Source of the DNA: Heligmosomoides polygyrus polygyrus
Taxonomy: Eukaryota > Nematoda > Chromadorea > Rhabditida > Heligmosomidae
DNA length: 64,000 nucleotides
Direction: 5' to 3'
Assembly (NCBI GenBank): GCA_947396885.1
Contig: OX377201.1
Span: 61,902,623 to 61,966,622 of the forward strand
The notes under the pieces were generated by a model. It was not told the origin of the DNA and made no database searches. It saw only the letters and a list, made by a program, of their open reading frames with translations. Position numbers and translations under genes: made by a program. Shown one piece after another: positions 30,690 to 42,169 of the stretch (position 1 is its first letter; each line of letters begins with the position of its first letter).

Positions 30690-31700
30690 CAATGACCCTC
30701 TAGAAACTGTCCGGCATTGCATCTTTCTGTTCAGTCACGGCGTGAGCCATGACAGCACAGATTCGTAAAAATGTTGAGAGCAATCAATCCAGCGTGCTTA
30801 TTTCCCGAACGAAAAGGAGCGAAAGAAGGTGTTCAGTAGGGTATAAATCGGGAGATTGCGCAGGCCACTTCAAAACCTTGATCCTTCTCGCCTCAAGCCA
30901 CTGCTTCACCTTTCTGCTGGTTTGCTTTGGATCGTTGTCGTGCTGGAAAATAAAGCCTCTTCCCATTTTCTTGCGAGTGCACGGGTTCACCACATTTTCC
31001 AGAATGTCCGCATGCAGAGCTTGGTCCATAGTTACGAGGATTCGATGTAATGGCCCTGGCGCGCGTCTGCTCGTTGCCGTCCATGCTATAACTGAACCTC
31101 CTCCTTTGACAGTGCGTTGTGCGCAGCTGGGATTGAGTTCCTCACCGTCACGTCGACGAACATAGCATATTCCGTCAGATCCGAGCCTGTTGAACTTCGA
31201 TTCGTCTGAAAATACCACTTTTCCCAATCTTTGGCCTCCCACTCCAGATGTTCTCTTGCGCATCTGACGTTTGCTACCCGATTCCACGACGAGACTAACG
31301 GCTTCCGTCGAGCCACACGTCCTCTCAATCCAAACTCGGCTATAGGCAATTCCGAATGCTTTGAACCGAATGTCTTATGGTTCCGCTTGCTGTTATTTCT
31401 CTGTGGACATCAACAGCCGTTTTGAAACCATATTTCAATGATGGGCGATGAATATCACGATCCTGCCTGAGTGTCGTCTTACGCCTTCGCTGCTTTCTCT
31501 TCTTTCCACATTCTCCTCCATTCGCCTTCACATCCTTGTACTCCTGAGAAACAGTAGAGCTCGGCAACTTGAGCTTTTTTTTCGATGTCGACGTGGGACC
31601 ATTTCAAGCCTCGAAGAAGCACAACCTGAGCCCACTGGGCTGCGGTTAGCCACTTGCCTTTCGCCATCTTCAGGAGGACTGCTTGCAGTTGAAGAGGACA
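30690..31700 (-). pseudogene. Tc1-like (DD34E) transposase remnant, frameshifted
   Basis: Read on the minus strand: an N-terminal helix-turn-helix region starting about 31668 (MAKGKWLTAAQWAQVVLLR), a linker (31567-31340), then the catalytic part (31287-30784). The catalytic residues are visible: D in FSDESKF, D in QHDNDPKQT, E in YPTEHL, with 34 residues between the last two as in Tc1 elements. At least three frame shifts, plus a stop after MPDSF, break the reading. Similarity runs to about 30690. I could not find convincing terminal inverted repeats. Confidence 0.85.
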
Positions 31701-31799
31701 ATAATCGACTAACACTACGTAAAGCTGCATGCCCCTCGCAAATTATCGATTTAGCGCTGATCATTATGATCTACTGTATTACATTGTGATGTTGAAGAG

Positions 31800-32815
31800 G
31801 TGTTTCCAATGCATTACCTCATGACCATTTTTCTTCCAATCGAATTTCCCTTCGAATTTAGCCACGCCAAGACAACGTTTAAGTGTGTTTTGTAGAGAAT
31901 TTTCAGAGGATTCTAAAAACCTACCCGGGTTTCCACTGATGTCCCTGGATCTAAAGTTACGATCGAAAAATTCCGCAGAGGTAGGTGCCCGTAAATATTC
32001 TTCCGCCACTGTATAATAGGGTGGAGTGCCTGTGCGCTAAAAATTAAATCTTTGTTAGGGTTACGTGCTCTCCTTCTCACCTGGAGTTTGTATGCGCACG
32101 TGCCCTCTGTCCTATAGGGACCTATATTTGTTTTCTGAACATCGACTGAACCGGTCTACGGTAGATGAGCATCGTAATGGTTTGGACCGCAGGAATTCTG
32201 TGAGCGAGCAGTGCGAATTTTCTAGTAATATGCATGAAAGTCTGAAAGAGTTCGGAGAATCCTATGCTCGTCGTCTAAGCGAACAGCACCACCTCCGTCC
32301 ATCATGCTAAAACTGATAAAGATCACTTTCTGGGTAGCAGATTGAACTAAATGGCCATACGTGCAAATTGCGCGCCCTTCCGATGTCTAGCGGCGGCGGC
32401 AACTTCTCGCCTTTAGCGGGCTGTGAGCGGGTAGTTGGAGCGAAGGAGGGAGGAAGACGATAGCGACATCACTCGACTATGAGCAGATTTTGCGGCGATC
32501 ATTCGGTTTAAACCAACCTCTGACACGAGGTGTCGGAATTGTGTCAAATTGTGTACGCGCATCATTTGGCGAGTTGCAGGCTATGCATGTTCGAGCCAGA
32601 GGACTCGGAGGATCCTTAACCTCTGCAATTTTGGCGAACGTATTACAGAATTCCTCTTTCGAAGCCTCCAAACTAACACGGGTTGAACTTCGAGAATGGG
32701 TATGTGTCAACCATAAGCCCACCCAGCGGAGAGAACCAATTGCGATCGCGGTGAGCAGATCTGAAGTAGTTCAGAAGGTGCGTTGTGCACCAGCATACAG
32801 TAGTTGCAGTCAGCA
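31800..32815. other. Intergenic, no gene recognised
   Basis: Contains open frames of up to ~80 codons with no resemblance to known families. Nothing else supported. Confidence 0.4.
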
Positions 32816-32819
32816 CCTC

Positions 32820-33030
32820 AGGGCGCGTGTAGCACAGTCGGAGAAGGTGCCGGCTGTTGCGTGCTCCCGATACCAGGTTCTTGGTTCGGATTTCCATCTG
32901 AGGTCGCTGAATTTGTGTGAGACTTGTCTGTGAATGGTGAGGCACAGACTTGTTCATCGGCCGGTCACCGCAAGCATGGCCTAATACGCATTCAAATCGC
33001 CTCCACGACATCCCGACACGAAGTAGAATG
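32820..33030 (+). repeat. tRNA-derived SINE-like sequence
   Basis: TAGCACAGTCGG (32830-32841) is a perfect A box, and GGTTCGGATTTCC (32883-32895) is a near-perfect B box 53 bases downstream from start to start, a typical internal pol III promoter spacing. The following ~130 bp (GGCCTAATACGCATTCAAAT and onward) has a diverged relative at about 49385-49480. The acceptor stem is not well formed, so it is not a tRNA gene. Confidence 0.55.
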
Positions 33031-33376
33031 CCATCCTAGAAGGGATTGAGTAACGCCGTCGTTTATTCTTTATCCTTTGATCAGCATCCTAGGCTCCATC
33101 CAGCAGCTTAGGTCACCAATCAAAGTGCCGTGGGAAGTTGTGTTGCACGTGTGGTGCTGTGTGATGCCTCAGCTACGAAATGTTTTGTCGAAATGGTACA
33201 CCTGTTCGATAAAGCAGTTTCTCATTCTACTCTGACTGGAAGAGGTCCTGAATTGCTGCTGGAGATGATTTCTTGCCGGCATCATGGAATCGGCGATATC
33301 AGCAAAAAGTGGGGCAGCCATACTCAGCCTCGGTGTAATATTGGGCCCTTTGACTTGGTCTGGTGGGCATCGCAAT

Positions 33377-33500
33377 CAGGGATGGGCGAAAATCTTGAAA
33401 ATTTTCTAAGAAAACAGAAAAACGAGTTTGCCAGAAGACAGAAATCAGGAAACAGAAATGCCAAAAACGCCAGAAAATCAGAAAACAGAAAATTTCAAAA
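33377..33500 (+). repeat. CAGGGATGGGCG-ended repeat (hAT-MITE-like), copy 1
   Basis: The repeat starts CAGGGATGGGCGAAAA and continues with repeated CAGAAAACAGAAAA and GCCAGAAAATCAG. Relatives: 43250-43373 (opposite), 50058-50165, 50845-50963, 53401-53512 (opposite). CAGGG.TGGGC ends are typical of hAT elements; assignment is inference. Confidence 0.6.
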
Positions 33501-34330
33501 TCCTCGCTTTAGCTGTCTACTGTATTCAGAAATACATTTTTACCCATAACGGACACTCTTATACTATTTCACGTCAAACTGGACAGTTACTGACGTAAGC
33601 TGGATAGTTTTGAAACCAGACTGAACACCTCCCAAACAAAAGGGAAGGGGTGCGTGGTTAAAGCAGATCCTTTTTTTGTTGAAAGCTTATAAACCACTTA
33701 CCCCAATAAATTGTAGTGCTTAAAATTTTGTGAAATTTTGATTGTTGCAGGCAGAAAAAATCAAGCAAATGTTGATTCAACGTGCAATAATGCATCAATT
33801 TTTGAGCGTATGAAAAGAGATAAGAGATCACACCGTGTCGCCATCTAAGTCGTCACAAATTTTCTTTAATTGAAACAGTAGGCGCTGATTGCTTGGAACA
33901 TCAAAAAAGATATCTGCATTTCCTACTACTGTTTTGGTTCTAGCGTATTCGAGCGCGTAACTACAAGCATTTAAAATTTTCGCTATCAATCAAAGGAAAG
34001 TCGAGATGGTGGACGAGTGCATGGGGCCATCTATTCCTTAAACTCACTGAAAACGTGCTGCTTTCCTATACTTAAAAAATGCGGTATACTATTCTTTCTA
34101 CAAAAATGAAAATTTCACCAAGTTTCAAACGCTGTAAGTTTTTAGAAGGGCGAACTGTAAATTTTTCAAGAAAGTGACGGTGAATTCTTCTGAGACAAGA
34201 ATTTCGATCTTCATAATAAGTGCCAGGTGTAATATGAAACGCGACCGTTTTCTTTGGAAGATGATCAGATGAGGTCTACAGGAGATGGAGATCGCCGCTT
34301 TAGAGGAGCAAGTACGGGGGCATACTATAC
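33501..34330. other. Intergenic, AT-rich, no gene recognised
   Basis: Nothing supported. Confidence 0.4.
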
Positions 34331-34337
34331 TTGTGCT

Positions 34338-34567
34338 CGAATAATCGGATTCGAATAATTATTCGAGTTTAGCAAAAGCGAATAATTATTCGAATTCGAT
34401 TATTCGAGTTTTGCAAATTCGAATCATTATTCGAATTCGATTATTCGAGGTTTGCAATTTCGAATAATTATTCGAATTCGATTATTCGAGTTTTGAAAAT
34501 TCGAATAATTATTCGAATTCGATTATTCGAGGTGCGAAAATTCGAATAATATTCGAATTTCGAATAC
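34338..34567. repeat. 41-bp TTCGAATAA minisatellite, array 1
   Basis: CGAATTCGATTATTCGAG starts at 34391, 34432 and 34473, a 41-bp period, with about five units. The left flank GCATACTATACTTGTGC is the reverse complement of a motif at the right flank of the second array (40170-40197). Confidence 0.8.
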
Positions 34568-34775
34568 GTGGTTGTTTCGAATGTGGCATAATGATGATTT
34601 TTGTGTGCGGCGTTCATTTCGGTGACGACTGTTTTCGATAGCACACTGTCGAGGAGCTCACCGTAACGAAAACGCATTCAGTATCCTACTACACATAGAA
34701 GGGTAGTGTGTGTGTGTGTGTGCGTGTTTCCATCAGTCCATCACAACTGGCGTGGGGAAATGGCGTATTGGCGAT

Positions 34776-35163
34776 ACTGACCGCAGTTGATGGCGATCGA
34801 CTGCGGTCCGAAGCTTCAGCCGTTGGGGTCTCGTCGATCTCGCTGAACACAAATTTGAAGTTCGTTTTTGAAATTATCGGTTGAAGTTGATCGACCTATT
34901 GATTTTCTATGGGGAATTCGTTGAAGCGTATCAATTGTATGACCGGTCTTCGTCGATATTTTCAAAATCTAACTTCACATTTGCATTCTTTGCGACCACG
35001 ACTGTCATCGATGTCATACACTTGAATACTCTACGGAATTCGCACAATAAACACAAATTTTGACGGAAAATTAAAAAGTGAATTCAGATTCGTGTTCAGT
35101 GACCTCGATTACCTCAGGCCTGAAGTTTCGATCTTATTGAGTGATGTTTGCGAAAAACCGATA
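34776..35163. repeat. 127-bp satellite, diverged copies in both orientations; right end is the LINE target
   Basis: A + copy at 34776-34912 (CGGTCCGAAGCTTCAGCC, GCTGAACAC) and a - copy at 35078-35163 (AATTCAGATTCGTGTTCAG, CTGAAGTTTCG). The second ends in GAAAAACCGATA, the left target duplication of the LINE that follows. Confidence 0.65.
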
Positions 35164-37190
35164 CTTTGATGGTCCTTTTGTCGGCTGGACGTCTTCTCAG
35201 CGGGGACCACAACTCTTCCAGACCGCTCGATCTCGGGCTGCTTGCATCCAGTGAGGCAGACTCCGCTCTCTGAAAGATCTTGAGAATGAGTCTACCCATC
35301 GCGTTGGCGGTCGTCCCAGTGGTCTCTTATGGTCTCTCGGGAGCCATTCTGTGACACGGAGACTCCATCTATCGTCCTTTCGTCGAAGCAGGTGTCGGGC
35401 CCAGCGATATTTGGACTTCTTCATGTACTGCAGCGGGTCTGATAATTGGGACTTCTCCCGTAGCTCCGAGCTTCGTAGGCCTTCTTGCGACTGCTGACAA
35501 AGGCTTGTCCTCAGAAGACATCTCTCCAGTGCACGATGCGTAGTTTGCATTGCTCAGGCGATTGTCTTGTTGTCGGGCCAGGTTTCCGTCGCGTAACACA
35601 TCGCAGGCAGTACAGAGGCGTTGAATATCGAGGCCCTGAGGCCGGGATCCTTGACCTGATCTGTGACTTCGCGAATCGAACTGAAGGCTGCCCATGCTGC
35701 GCCATTCCATGCTGGGCGATTTCAGGAGCGAGGTCGTTATCCATGTTCGGCTCTCTTCCCAGATAGACGTAGGAGTCGACCTGTTGTAGAACGACTCCAT
35801 TTAACCTTACGAGTCCCGTGTCACACCACTGGTTGACCATAAATTGTGTTTTGGACATATTCATGTCCAATCCAATCTTCATACCTGCCACACTGAGCTC
35901 GTTCAGCATTTCCTCGACTTCTGCCGTGCTGGTAGAGATAAGAACAATATCGTCGGCGAAGCGAAGGTTGCTGATCCGTTTACCGTCGACAAGGTAGCCT
36001 TTATCGTCCCAGTTGAAGTCTTTCATGACATCCTGGAGTGCCGCTGTGAATAGCTTGGGAGAAATCGTGTCTCCCTGCCATACTCCTTTCCCGATAGGAA
36101 TTTTAAGCTTTCGATCGAACAGCTGGATGGTAGTCGATGTGTTCGAGAAGCATTCGTCGAGAAGTCGAATGTAGGGCGATGGTATACCAACGTGCACAAG
36201 CGCGTTCAGAATGGCGTTGATTTCCACAGAGTCGAACGCTTTCCGGTAATCCACGAAGACAAGGACAAGTGGAAGGTGGTATTCGCGGCTCCTCTCGATG
36301 AGCTGTGAGACAGTCTGAATATGGTCCATGCAGGAGAAATCCTTGCGAAACCCTGCTTGCTCCACTGGCTGATATTCATCCAAGCAACGCTCCATGCGGT
36401 TATGCAGTATCTTGGTGAAGATCTTGTACACAACCGAGAGAAGACTGATGGGTCGATAGTTGTTGATATCCTCCTGCTGACCTTTTTTGAAGATTAACAC
36501 TGTTTTCGACTCTTTCCATGAGTCCGGAATCCTACCAAGTCGAAGGTAGTGGTTGAAGTGCTTGGCAAGAAGTGAGCAGAGGGCACTGCCACCCGCACGA
36601 AGGAGATCAGCAGAAATGCCGTCCGGTCCGGGAGCAGTGCCCGGCTTCATCCTTCTGATGGCATGAGCAACTTCTGATTCCAGAATGGGAGGTACTTCCT
36701 CAGCTGGTGGCATCAAGCATTTCGGGACAGTGATGGAAGAACGGAACAGATCTGTGTAGAATTCTTGAACGATGGCCTCCATCGCTCCTCGAGACGTTTG
36801 CGTTGTTCCATCCTTATCCACAAGGGCTGACATTATTGCCTTCTAATCGCAGAGATCTCGTGTGCAGCGCTTTATGCTTGAACCTTTCCCGCGGCTTCTA
36901 ACAGCTTCAATCTTCTGTAGGCTTGAATGGACTCCTTCACTGCAATTCGAGAGGCCTTCGAGATGGTGACTTTTTCCAGATGGGAAGCATTAGGATCCAG
37001 TTTAACAGCTCTTCTTTGCTCCAAGCATGTGCGTTGAGTCTTGAAGCAGACGGTGATGTGGCTCCGCAAGAGCTGCTAGCACATTTCAACAGTCCTTTGG
37101 AGAGAAGGTCGTAGTCTTCCGATGGATCTTCAAGAAGATTCCAATCGTACGACTTTATTGTATATTCCAACTCCTCAGACTTGAATATGG
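35164..37190 (-). mobile_element. RTE-type LINE, family 2, 5'-truncated, with a long intact RT ORF
   Basis: The flanking 12-mers GAAAAACCGATA (35152-35163) and GAAAAATCGATA (37191-37202) form a target duplication with one mismatch. An uninterrupted 440-codon frame (36833-35511) covers the RT: APGPDGIS, NNYRPISLLSVVYK, VFVDYRKAFDSVE, QGDTISPKLF, RFADDIVLI. The usual GVRQGD is GVWQGD here, a CpG-type change. The C-terminal region continues in another frame at 35550-35197 (WLPRDHKRPLGRPPTRW). Part of a linker lies at 37069-36872. The endonuclease is absent. It inserted into the 127-bp satellite. Confidence 0.88.
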
Positions 37191-37290
37191 GAAAAATCGA
37201 TAATTTGATTAATATCTCTTGATGTAGCCGTTACTGCAAAAACTAACTTAGGATTCGTGTTCAGCGACCTCGATTACTTCGGGACTGAAG
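37191..37290 (-). repeat. 127-bp satellite, continuation beyond the LINE
   Basis: ATCGATAATTTGATTAATATC, then GGATTCGTGTTCAGCGACCTC. This is the other half of the array split by the LINE at 35164-37190. Confidence 0.65.
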
Positions 37291-37299
37291 CTCACAGTT

Positions 37300-37828
37300 T
37301 GCATCTATGACACGACTATATACCATTTTCAGTTGAAATGAAGTTTTTCAAATCAAATTCAACGTTGTTACACGGGAAAGATTCCAGAAGAACGTTGAAA
37401 TTTATTTCAAAAACGTTGAATTTCGACTGAAAATGCCGTATAACTCTGCAATTTGATTGGCTGACGATTCCTGTGAGATAATGAAATGAACAAATGGAGT
37501 GAACGGTTTTTTTTCGCAAAGGTTTGCACTTGTGCGTAGATGTTTTGCACACGTATTCCTGTAGGAATTTTTTTGTAGGACTTTGTTTGCAGGAAAAAAG
37601 TTCTCATGCCTTGCCATTTAACGAGTACTGTCAACGGCTCTGAGAAGATATTGAATATCTTCATTATTTGCTTTTTTTAAAGAATTCAAATCTTTTATTT
37701 TGTCTCTGGCGAATGTTGTCGTTGAACTTACTTTACTACGTTTGCTTGAGCCTACACAATGCGCTTTTGGAGTGAGTAAACGGTATCAAACAAAATTGGC
37801 TAACACAAAAATCGCATCGTCCTTATTA
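37300..37828. other. Intergenic, AT-rich, no gene recognised
   Basis: Short frames only. Nothing supported. Confidence 0.4.
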
Positions 37829-37831
37829 ATA

Positions 37832-39848
37832 CACCCCGCTGCAAAATTATAGATACATCCGGTTTGTCCATTAGTAGCCGAAGGATCCGCTGTCTATGCT
37901 CAGCGGTTACCGTCGAATTCCTCACTATCGAAAGCCTCTATAGAGAATTTTAAGCAGGTTATCTCATCAGTGCAGGATACCACGAACTTTTATTGAAAAT
38001 TTAACGAATGGAGACGAGTGCAAAATATAAGTTTCCTTCATAAAAAACCTGATTAATCACAAAAGTCCCTACAGACAAAGTAAGATTAGTACTTCGCCAC
38101 ATCACCTTTGTTGCAACCATATCGAAAATTCTGTTTTTTCGTAGTACTGATTAGGTTATCAATAACAGTTCGCTCAGCATTGGCTCATGCATGAAGTATG
38201 GCGTTCTTCAGATCAGAAACCTAAGTGTAAGTGGTTCCATTTTTGCACACTTTGTGTACAAGAATGCCCTACAAGTTCTCTATCAGCATGAGATCTGGAG
38301 GAAAACTAGACCACGGCAAAAGTTGAATTGTATTGGAGTTGAGCCAACCTCTTATAAACCTTGTGGAAAAGGTACAGAATAACTAACTACAAGGTTCTTA
38401 TTCGCATTGGCGGGTTGTTTTACTCTATGGTACCTAAAGCATCGATAAGGAACAAATACCTGGGTCTTCACACATTGGCTTCTCGCAGGAAATTCTTTGA
38501 TATTTGTCGGGTTTATAAGTTAATCCACTTTTCGCGCTTTGTAGGCCCCAAATTCTTTGATCTGCGTGCGTCTCAAACAAAAGGGGAGCCTGAGAAGCTT
38601 CCTATCTGTCGACCTAGGAGTAAGCTGAAGCTGGTCCTTTCTCCTCATAGGACATTGGTTTGACTCGCTCTAGGTGTGTCTTCATGTTGTTGTGTTGTTG
38701 TAATACCTTTTTCTGCTGCTTGCTCTTATCGAGAACGTATTGAATAAATAAATAAATAAAATAAAATAAACCTGCAGTTGACTTCGATACGTGTATGGAT
38801 GCATTATCTTGTTGGAAAATGAGGTTGTGCCTAGGAAGGCTCCTTAAATATGTCAAAAGGTGATCTCGGAGCAATTCCTAGTAGTCTTCACTGTTCATCC
38901 TACACGAGACGAACTTCCGAAACGAACGAGACAAGTCCGCATCCAGAAAACGCAGCCCAACCATGAGACTTTCATCGTCAAGGTTGCGCCTAGAGGATAC
39001 TCGACCTCTTTTCTCAGATCTCTCCAGTAGTGTAAAAGAAGCGGAATCTTGATGGGCCCGACGGGTTCAGACACTATTCGAGAGATTTGAGGAGAGAGAG
39101 AAGCGAGTACTCTACAGGTGCTGCTTTGTGGGTGGAAGTCTCATGGTTTCGGCTGCGTTTCCTGGATACGAACTTGTTGCCTTGGAGTTCGTCTCGCGTA
39201 GGATGAACAGTGAAGACTACCAGAAATTGCTCGGAGATTACCTTCTGCCATATTTCAGAAGATTTCGTAGGCACAACCTTATTTTCCAACAAGATAATGC
39301 ATCCATACACGTATCGCAGTCAACTACAGGTTGGCTCAACTCCAACAGAACTCAACATTTGAAGTGGCCTAGCTGTTCTTCAGATCTCAACCCGAAAACT
39401 AGAAATCTAGTGGGACATTCTTGTACACAGTGTACAAAAATGGAACCGCTGAGACATCGGTTTCTGATCTGAAGAACGCCGTACTTAATGCATGGTCCAA
39501 TGTAGAGCAAGCTGTTATTGATAACTTTATCAGCAGTATGCCAAATAAAATTTTCGATATGGTTGCAACAAAGGTGATGTGACGAAGTACTAATCTTACC
39601 TTGTTTGTAGGTACTTTTGTGATTAATCAGATTTTCTATGAAGCGAACTTATATTTTGCACCGGTCTCCAATCGTTAAATTTTCAATAAAAGTTCGTGGT
39701 ATCCTGCACTGATAAGATAAACTGCTTAGAATTCTCCTATAGAAGTTTTCCATAGTGAAGAATGCGATGGTAACATTACTGGACCTCGGCAGCGGGTTCT
39801 TCGGGTACCAATGGACAAATCAGGGGTGAACCTATTTTGCACCGGGTG
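37832..39848. mobile_element. Foldback built from two opposed Tc3-like transposon copies
   Basis: The ends are CACCC(C/G)G.TGCAAAAT in inverted orientation, with TA on both sides (37830-37831, 39849-39850) inside a shared TTAATACACCC. The right arm reads on + as Tc3-like transposase: LEFVSRRMNSEDYQKLLGDY, RRHNLIFQQDNASIHVS, LKWPSCSSDLNP (39128-39400). The left arm carries the same region on - (around 38960-38770: RHNLIFQQDNASIHVS). The two copies meet near 39010-39100, so each lacks its N-terminal half. The third catalytic residue region is degraded (NPKTRNL where Tc3-like proteins have NP.EN). Not capable of coding an active enzyme. Confidence 0.82.
38351..38768 (+). mobile_element. 5'-truncated LINE tail inserted in the left arm of the Tc3-like foldback
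   Basis: Comparison with the intact right arm shows this ~418-bp block is extra. It encodes a typical LINE C-terminus (LASRRKFFDICRVYKLIH) and ends in (AATA)n at 38743-38770. AACCT occurs on both sides (38346-38350 and 38769-38773), a possible 5-bp target duplication. CR1/jockey-like affiliation is likely but not proven. Confidence 0.72.
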
Positions 39849-39867
39849 TATTAAGTTATAATAAAGT

Positions 39868-40165
39868 TTATTCGATTATTCGATTTTTTCGAATATTCGA
39901 TTATTCGGAAATTCGAATAACGAAAAAATGGGGTTATTCGATTATTCGGAAATTCGAATAACCAAAAATGGGGTTATTCGATTATTCGGAAATTCGAATA
40001 ACGAAAAAATGGGGTTATTCGATTATTCGGAAATTCGAATAACTAAAAAAATGTTGTTATTCGATTATTCGCTCATTCGAATTTTCGAAAAATGGGGTTA
40101 TTCGATTATTCGGAAATTCGAATAACCGAAAAAATGGGGTTAATCGATTATTCGTTCATTCGAAA
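39868..40165. repeat. 41-bp TTCGAATAA minisatellite, array 2
   Basis: Units of GGGGTTATTCGATTATTCGG plus AAATTCGAATAAC(G/C)AAAAAAT repeat about seven times at 40-42 bp. The array creates the repetitive frame at 39928-40125, which is not a gene. The right flank GCACAAGTATAG.GCATAC mirrors the left flank of array 1. Confidence 0.82.
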
Positions 40166-40199
40166 ATTTTTTAAAAAAGCACAAGTATAGGGCATACAT

Positions 40200-40977
40200 A
40201 ACTCCAACGCCGCGCGAACCCCACTGGCGTCGCGCACGGTGCGCGACGAAATTGGACGAGTTGTCGCAGTCCGACTGCTTCCGACAGGGACGGCTATTGA
40301 CTAGCAATAGAGTGCGAATGTGTGTGCGGGTGACGTCGACCGTGCAGAAGAAAGAAAGAGACATGAGATGAGGATGAGACAAGTCTGATGTCTCCTGGTA
40401 GGGAAGTGGGAGTGGTTGTTAACAAAGTGAGAGCGGAATGAGACTCAATCTATTTCAAATGAGTGAAGGAAAACGGTCAAGGATCTGGTGAGGGAAATTC
40501 GAAACAAGTACTGAGAAGGGACTATTAACTAGAAGTTTCGCAAGCAAATGCTTGTAAGTTTCTATTGGGGGGAGAAGATGAGCGCACCATTCCGTAGCTT
40601 CTCCCTTAATTCTAACTGTACGCTACACTTGACCGTCACCTACTCACTTGTCATAGTTCACGTACCATTGGCATTTTCCCAATCTACAAGCAGAAGCAGA
40701 GGCATTTTACTATTTCCTTTTTCTTACAATCGCCTCCACTGAGGGAGTTCGTCTCTTTTATTTCATTTGGGGCTCCCTGTGGTGGTACTAGGAGGGTTTG
40801 AGCATGCTAAGGTAACTAAGGTATTTGATCGAGCAATAAGTATCAAAAAATTAGTAGAGGCGCTTAAACACTGGCAAGATTTCATGCCCCGCGGCTAACC
40901 ATGCATCACCAAGCGCGCGTCCGCGTTTCAGCGCCGCGACATCGCACGCGGCTAGCGCGCGACGTCGCGTTGGAGTT
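40200..40977. mobile_element. Candidate TIR element with CGCG-rich ends
   Basis: The left end AACTCCAACGCCGCGCG and right end CGACGTCGCGTTGGAGTT are inverted. Both ends contain further CGCG palindromes. No matching target duplication and no protein are seen. It adjoins the 41-bp array. Confidence 0.4.
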
Positions 40978-42165
40978 AGGTCCTGGAGCCGGAGCAAGTA
41001 GTGTTAATATGAATCTGTCACATCGTGTTGCCCTTCAATTGAAAAACTTGGTAAACAACTAATTCTCAAGGGTGCCGCGCAGCTACTTATCTGGTTAGTT
41101 TTCCTATGTATCTACTGCATTACTTTCCTAATTATTAGCTTAAAGATTGTAAGACCACGAGGTAGCTTCAACAACCAGCGAATTGACTCACTCAAATTCG
41201 GACTGGAATCTTGGGAATTACACCTGAGGTGACTCCAAGTTATAGAATTGACCAGCGTCCGTCGCCGGCGCCGTACGCTGGACGTGCGGACCACGCCAGG
41301 CTTGCCAGCTTCGGGTATGGCGGGCCACACTAGGAACGTAGCCCGAACTTAGCCAGGGACGCTTACTCACCCAGCGTCAGTCGCCGGCCTCGCCAACGGT
41401 GGGTAAGCAAGCATCCCTAGCGCTAGTCGATCACGTTGAAACGTACGCCTACAACAGATTGATTGGTGTCTTGCTGAATACCACTTACTCTCTGCATAAC
41501 ACTCATGAGAATGTTCGTCAGCAGACGTGCTTCGTCCAGGGCTTCAAACCACTGCTAAAAATTGAGACCCAGGACGTGGTTGCATACGTAGCCGAAGCAA
41601 GCACAGATGCACCAACTTTCTTTGCTAGCCTGTCCTACTCCACTGCTGAAAATTGAAGGACCTAGGCAGCTAGAAATAGCTTGGTAACCCAACACGCGAA
41701 GTAAGTCTGGTTGATTGCCTGATCGGAACTCCTTCTGATATGAAGCAATTCCGTCGGCCATCGTAGTTACGCAACACCCATCCCAATCGGTTAGGGGTGA
41801 GAGAAAAAAGATAGCATCGCTCAAAAAATGGATAATATCGATCAACATTGATTGCCTGATTCAAGGATAAGCGTAGGTAAACCCGTACATAGCGCAACCC
41901 TACGGTGGGTGTTCTTTGCCCTAAGATGGGACCAGCATGCGCGTCTACAGTTCATGACTCATGCCTTTCTCTTTCCCGACGAAATCTCATGGATACGGAG
42001 GAAATGCGCGATAATAGCACTCACACCATCAATGGAACGAATCGGACGAGTTCATGGCGCGATTTTATAATAAACGCCAAAGCGCAAACAGTTTTTTTTA
42101 GTCTCCATGTCCGACGTTCATAAAACCCGGGCATTTTATAACAATATATTTGATCCTTCTGTGCC
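40978..42165. other. Intergenic, no gene recognised
   Basis: GC-rich CGTCGCCGGC blocks recur at about 41260 and 41375. An 85-codon frame at 41399-41656 has no recognised relatives. Nothing else supported. Confidence 0.4.
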
Positions 42166-42169
42166 ACGC

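Noticed and set aside
39928..40125. Repeated-peptide frame (GLFDYSEIRITK)
   Set aside because: Translation of the 41-bp minisatellite. The period is not a stable codon repeat across the array.
34338..40165. Possible CRISPR arrays
   Set aside because: Units are direct 41-bp repeats without unique spacers, in a eukaryotic genome.
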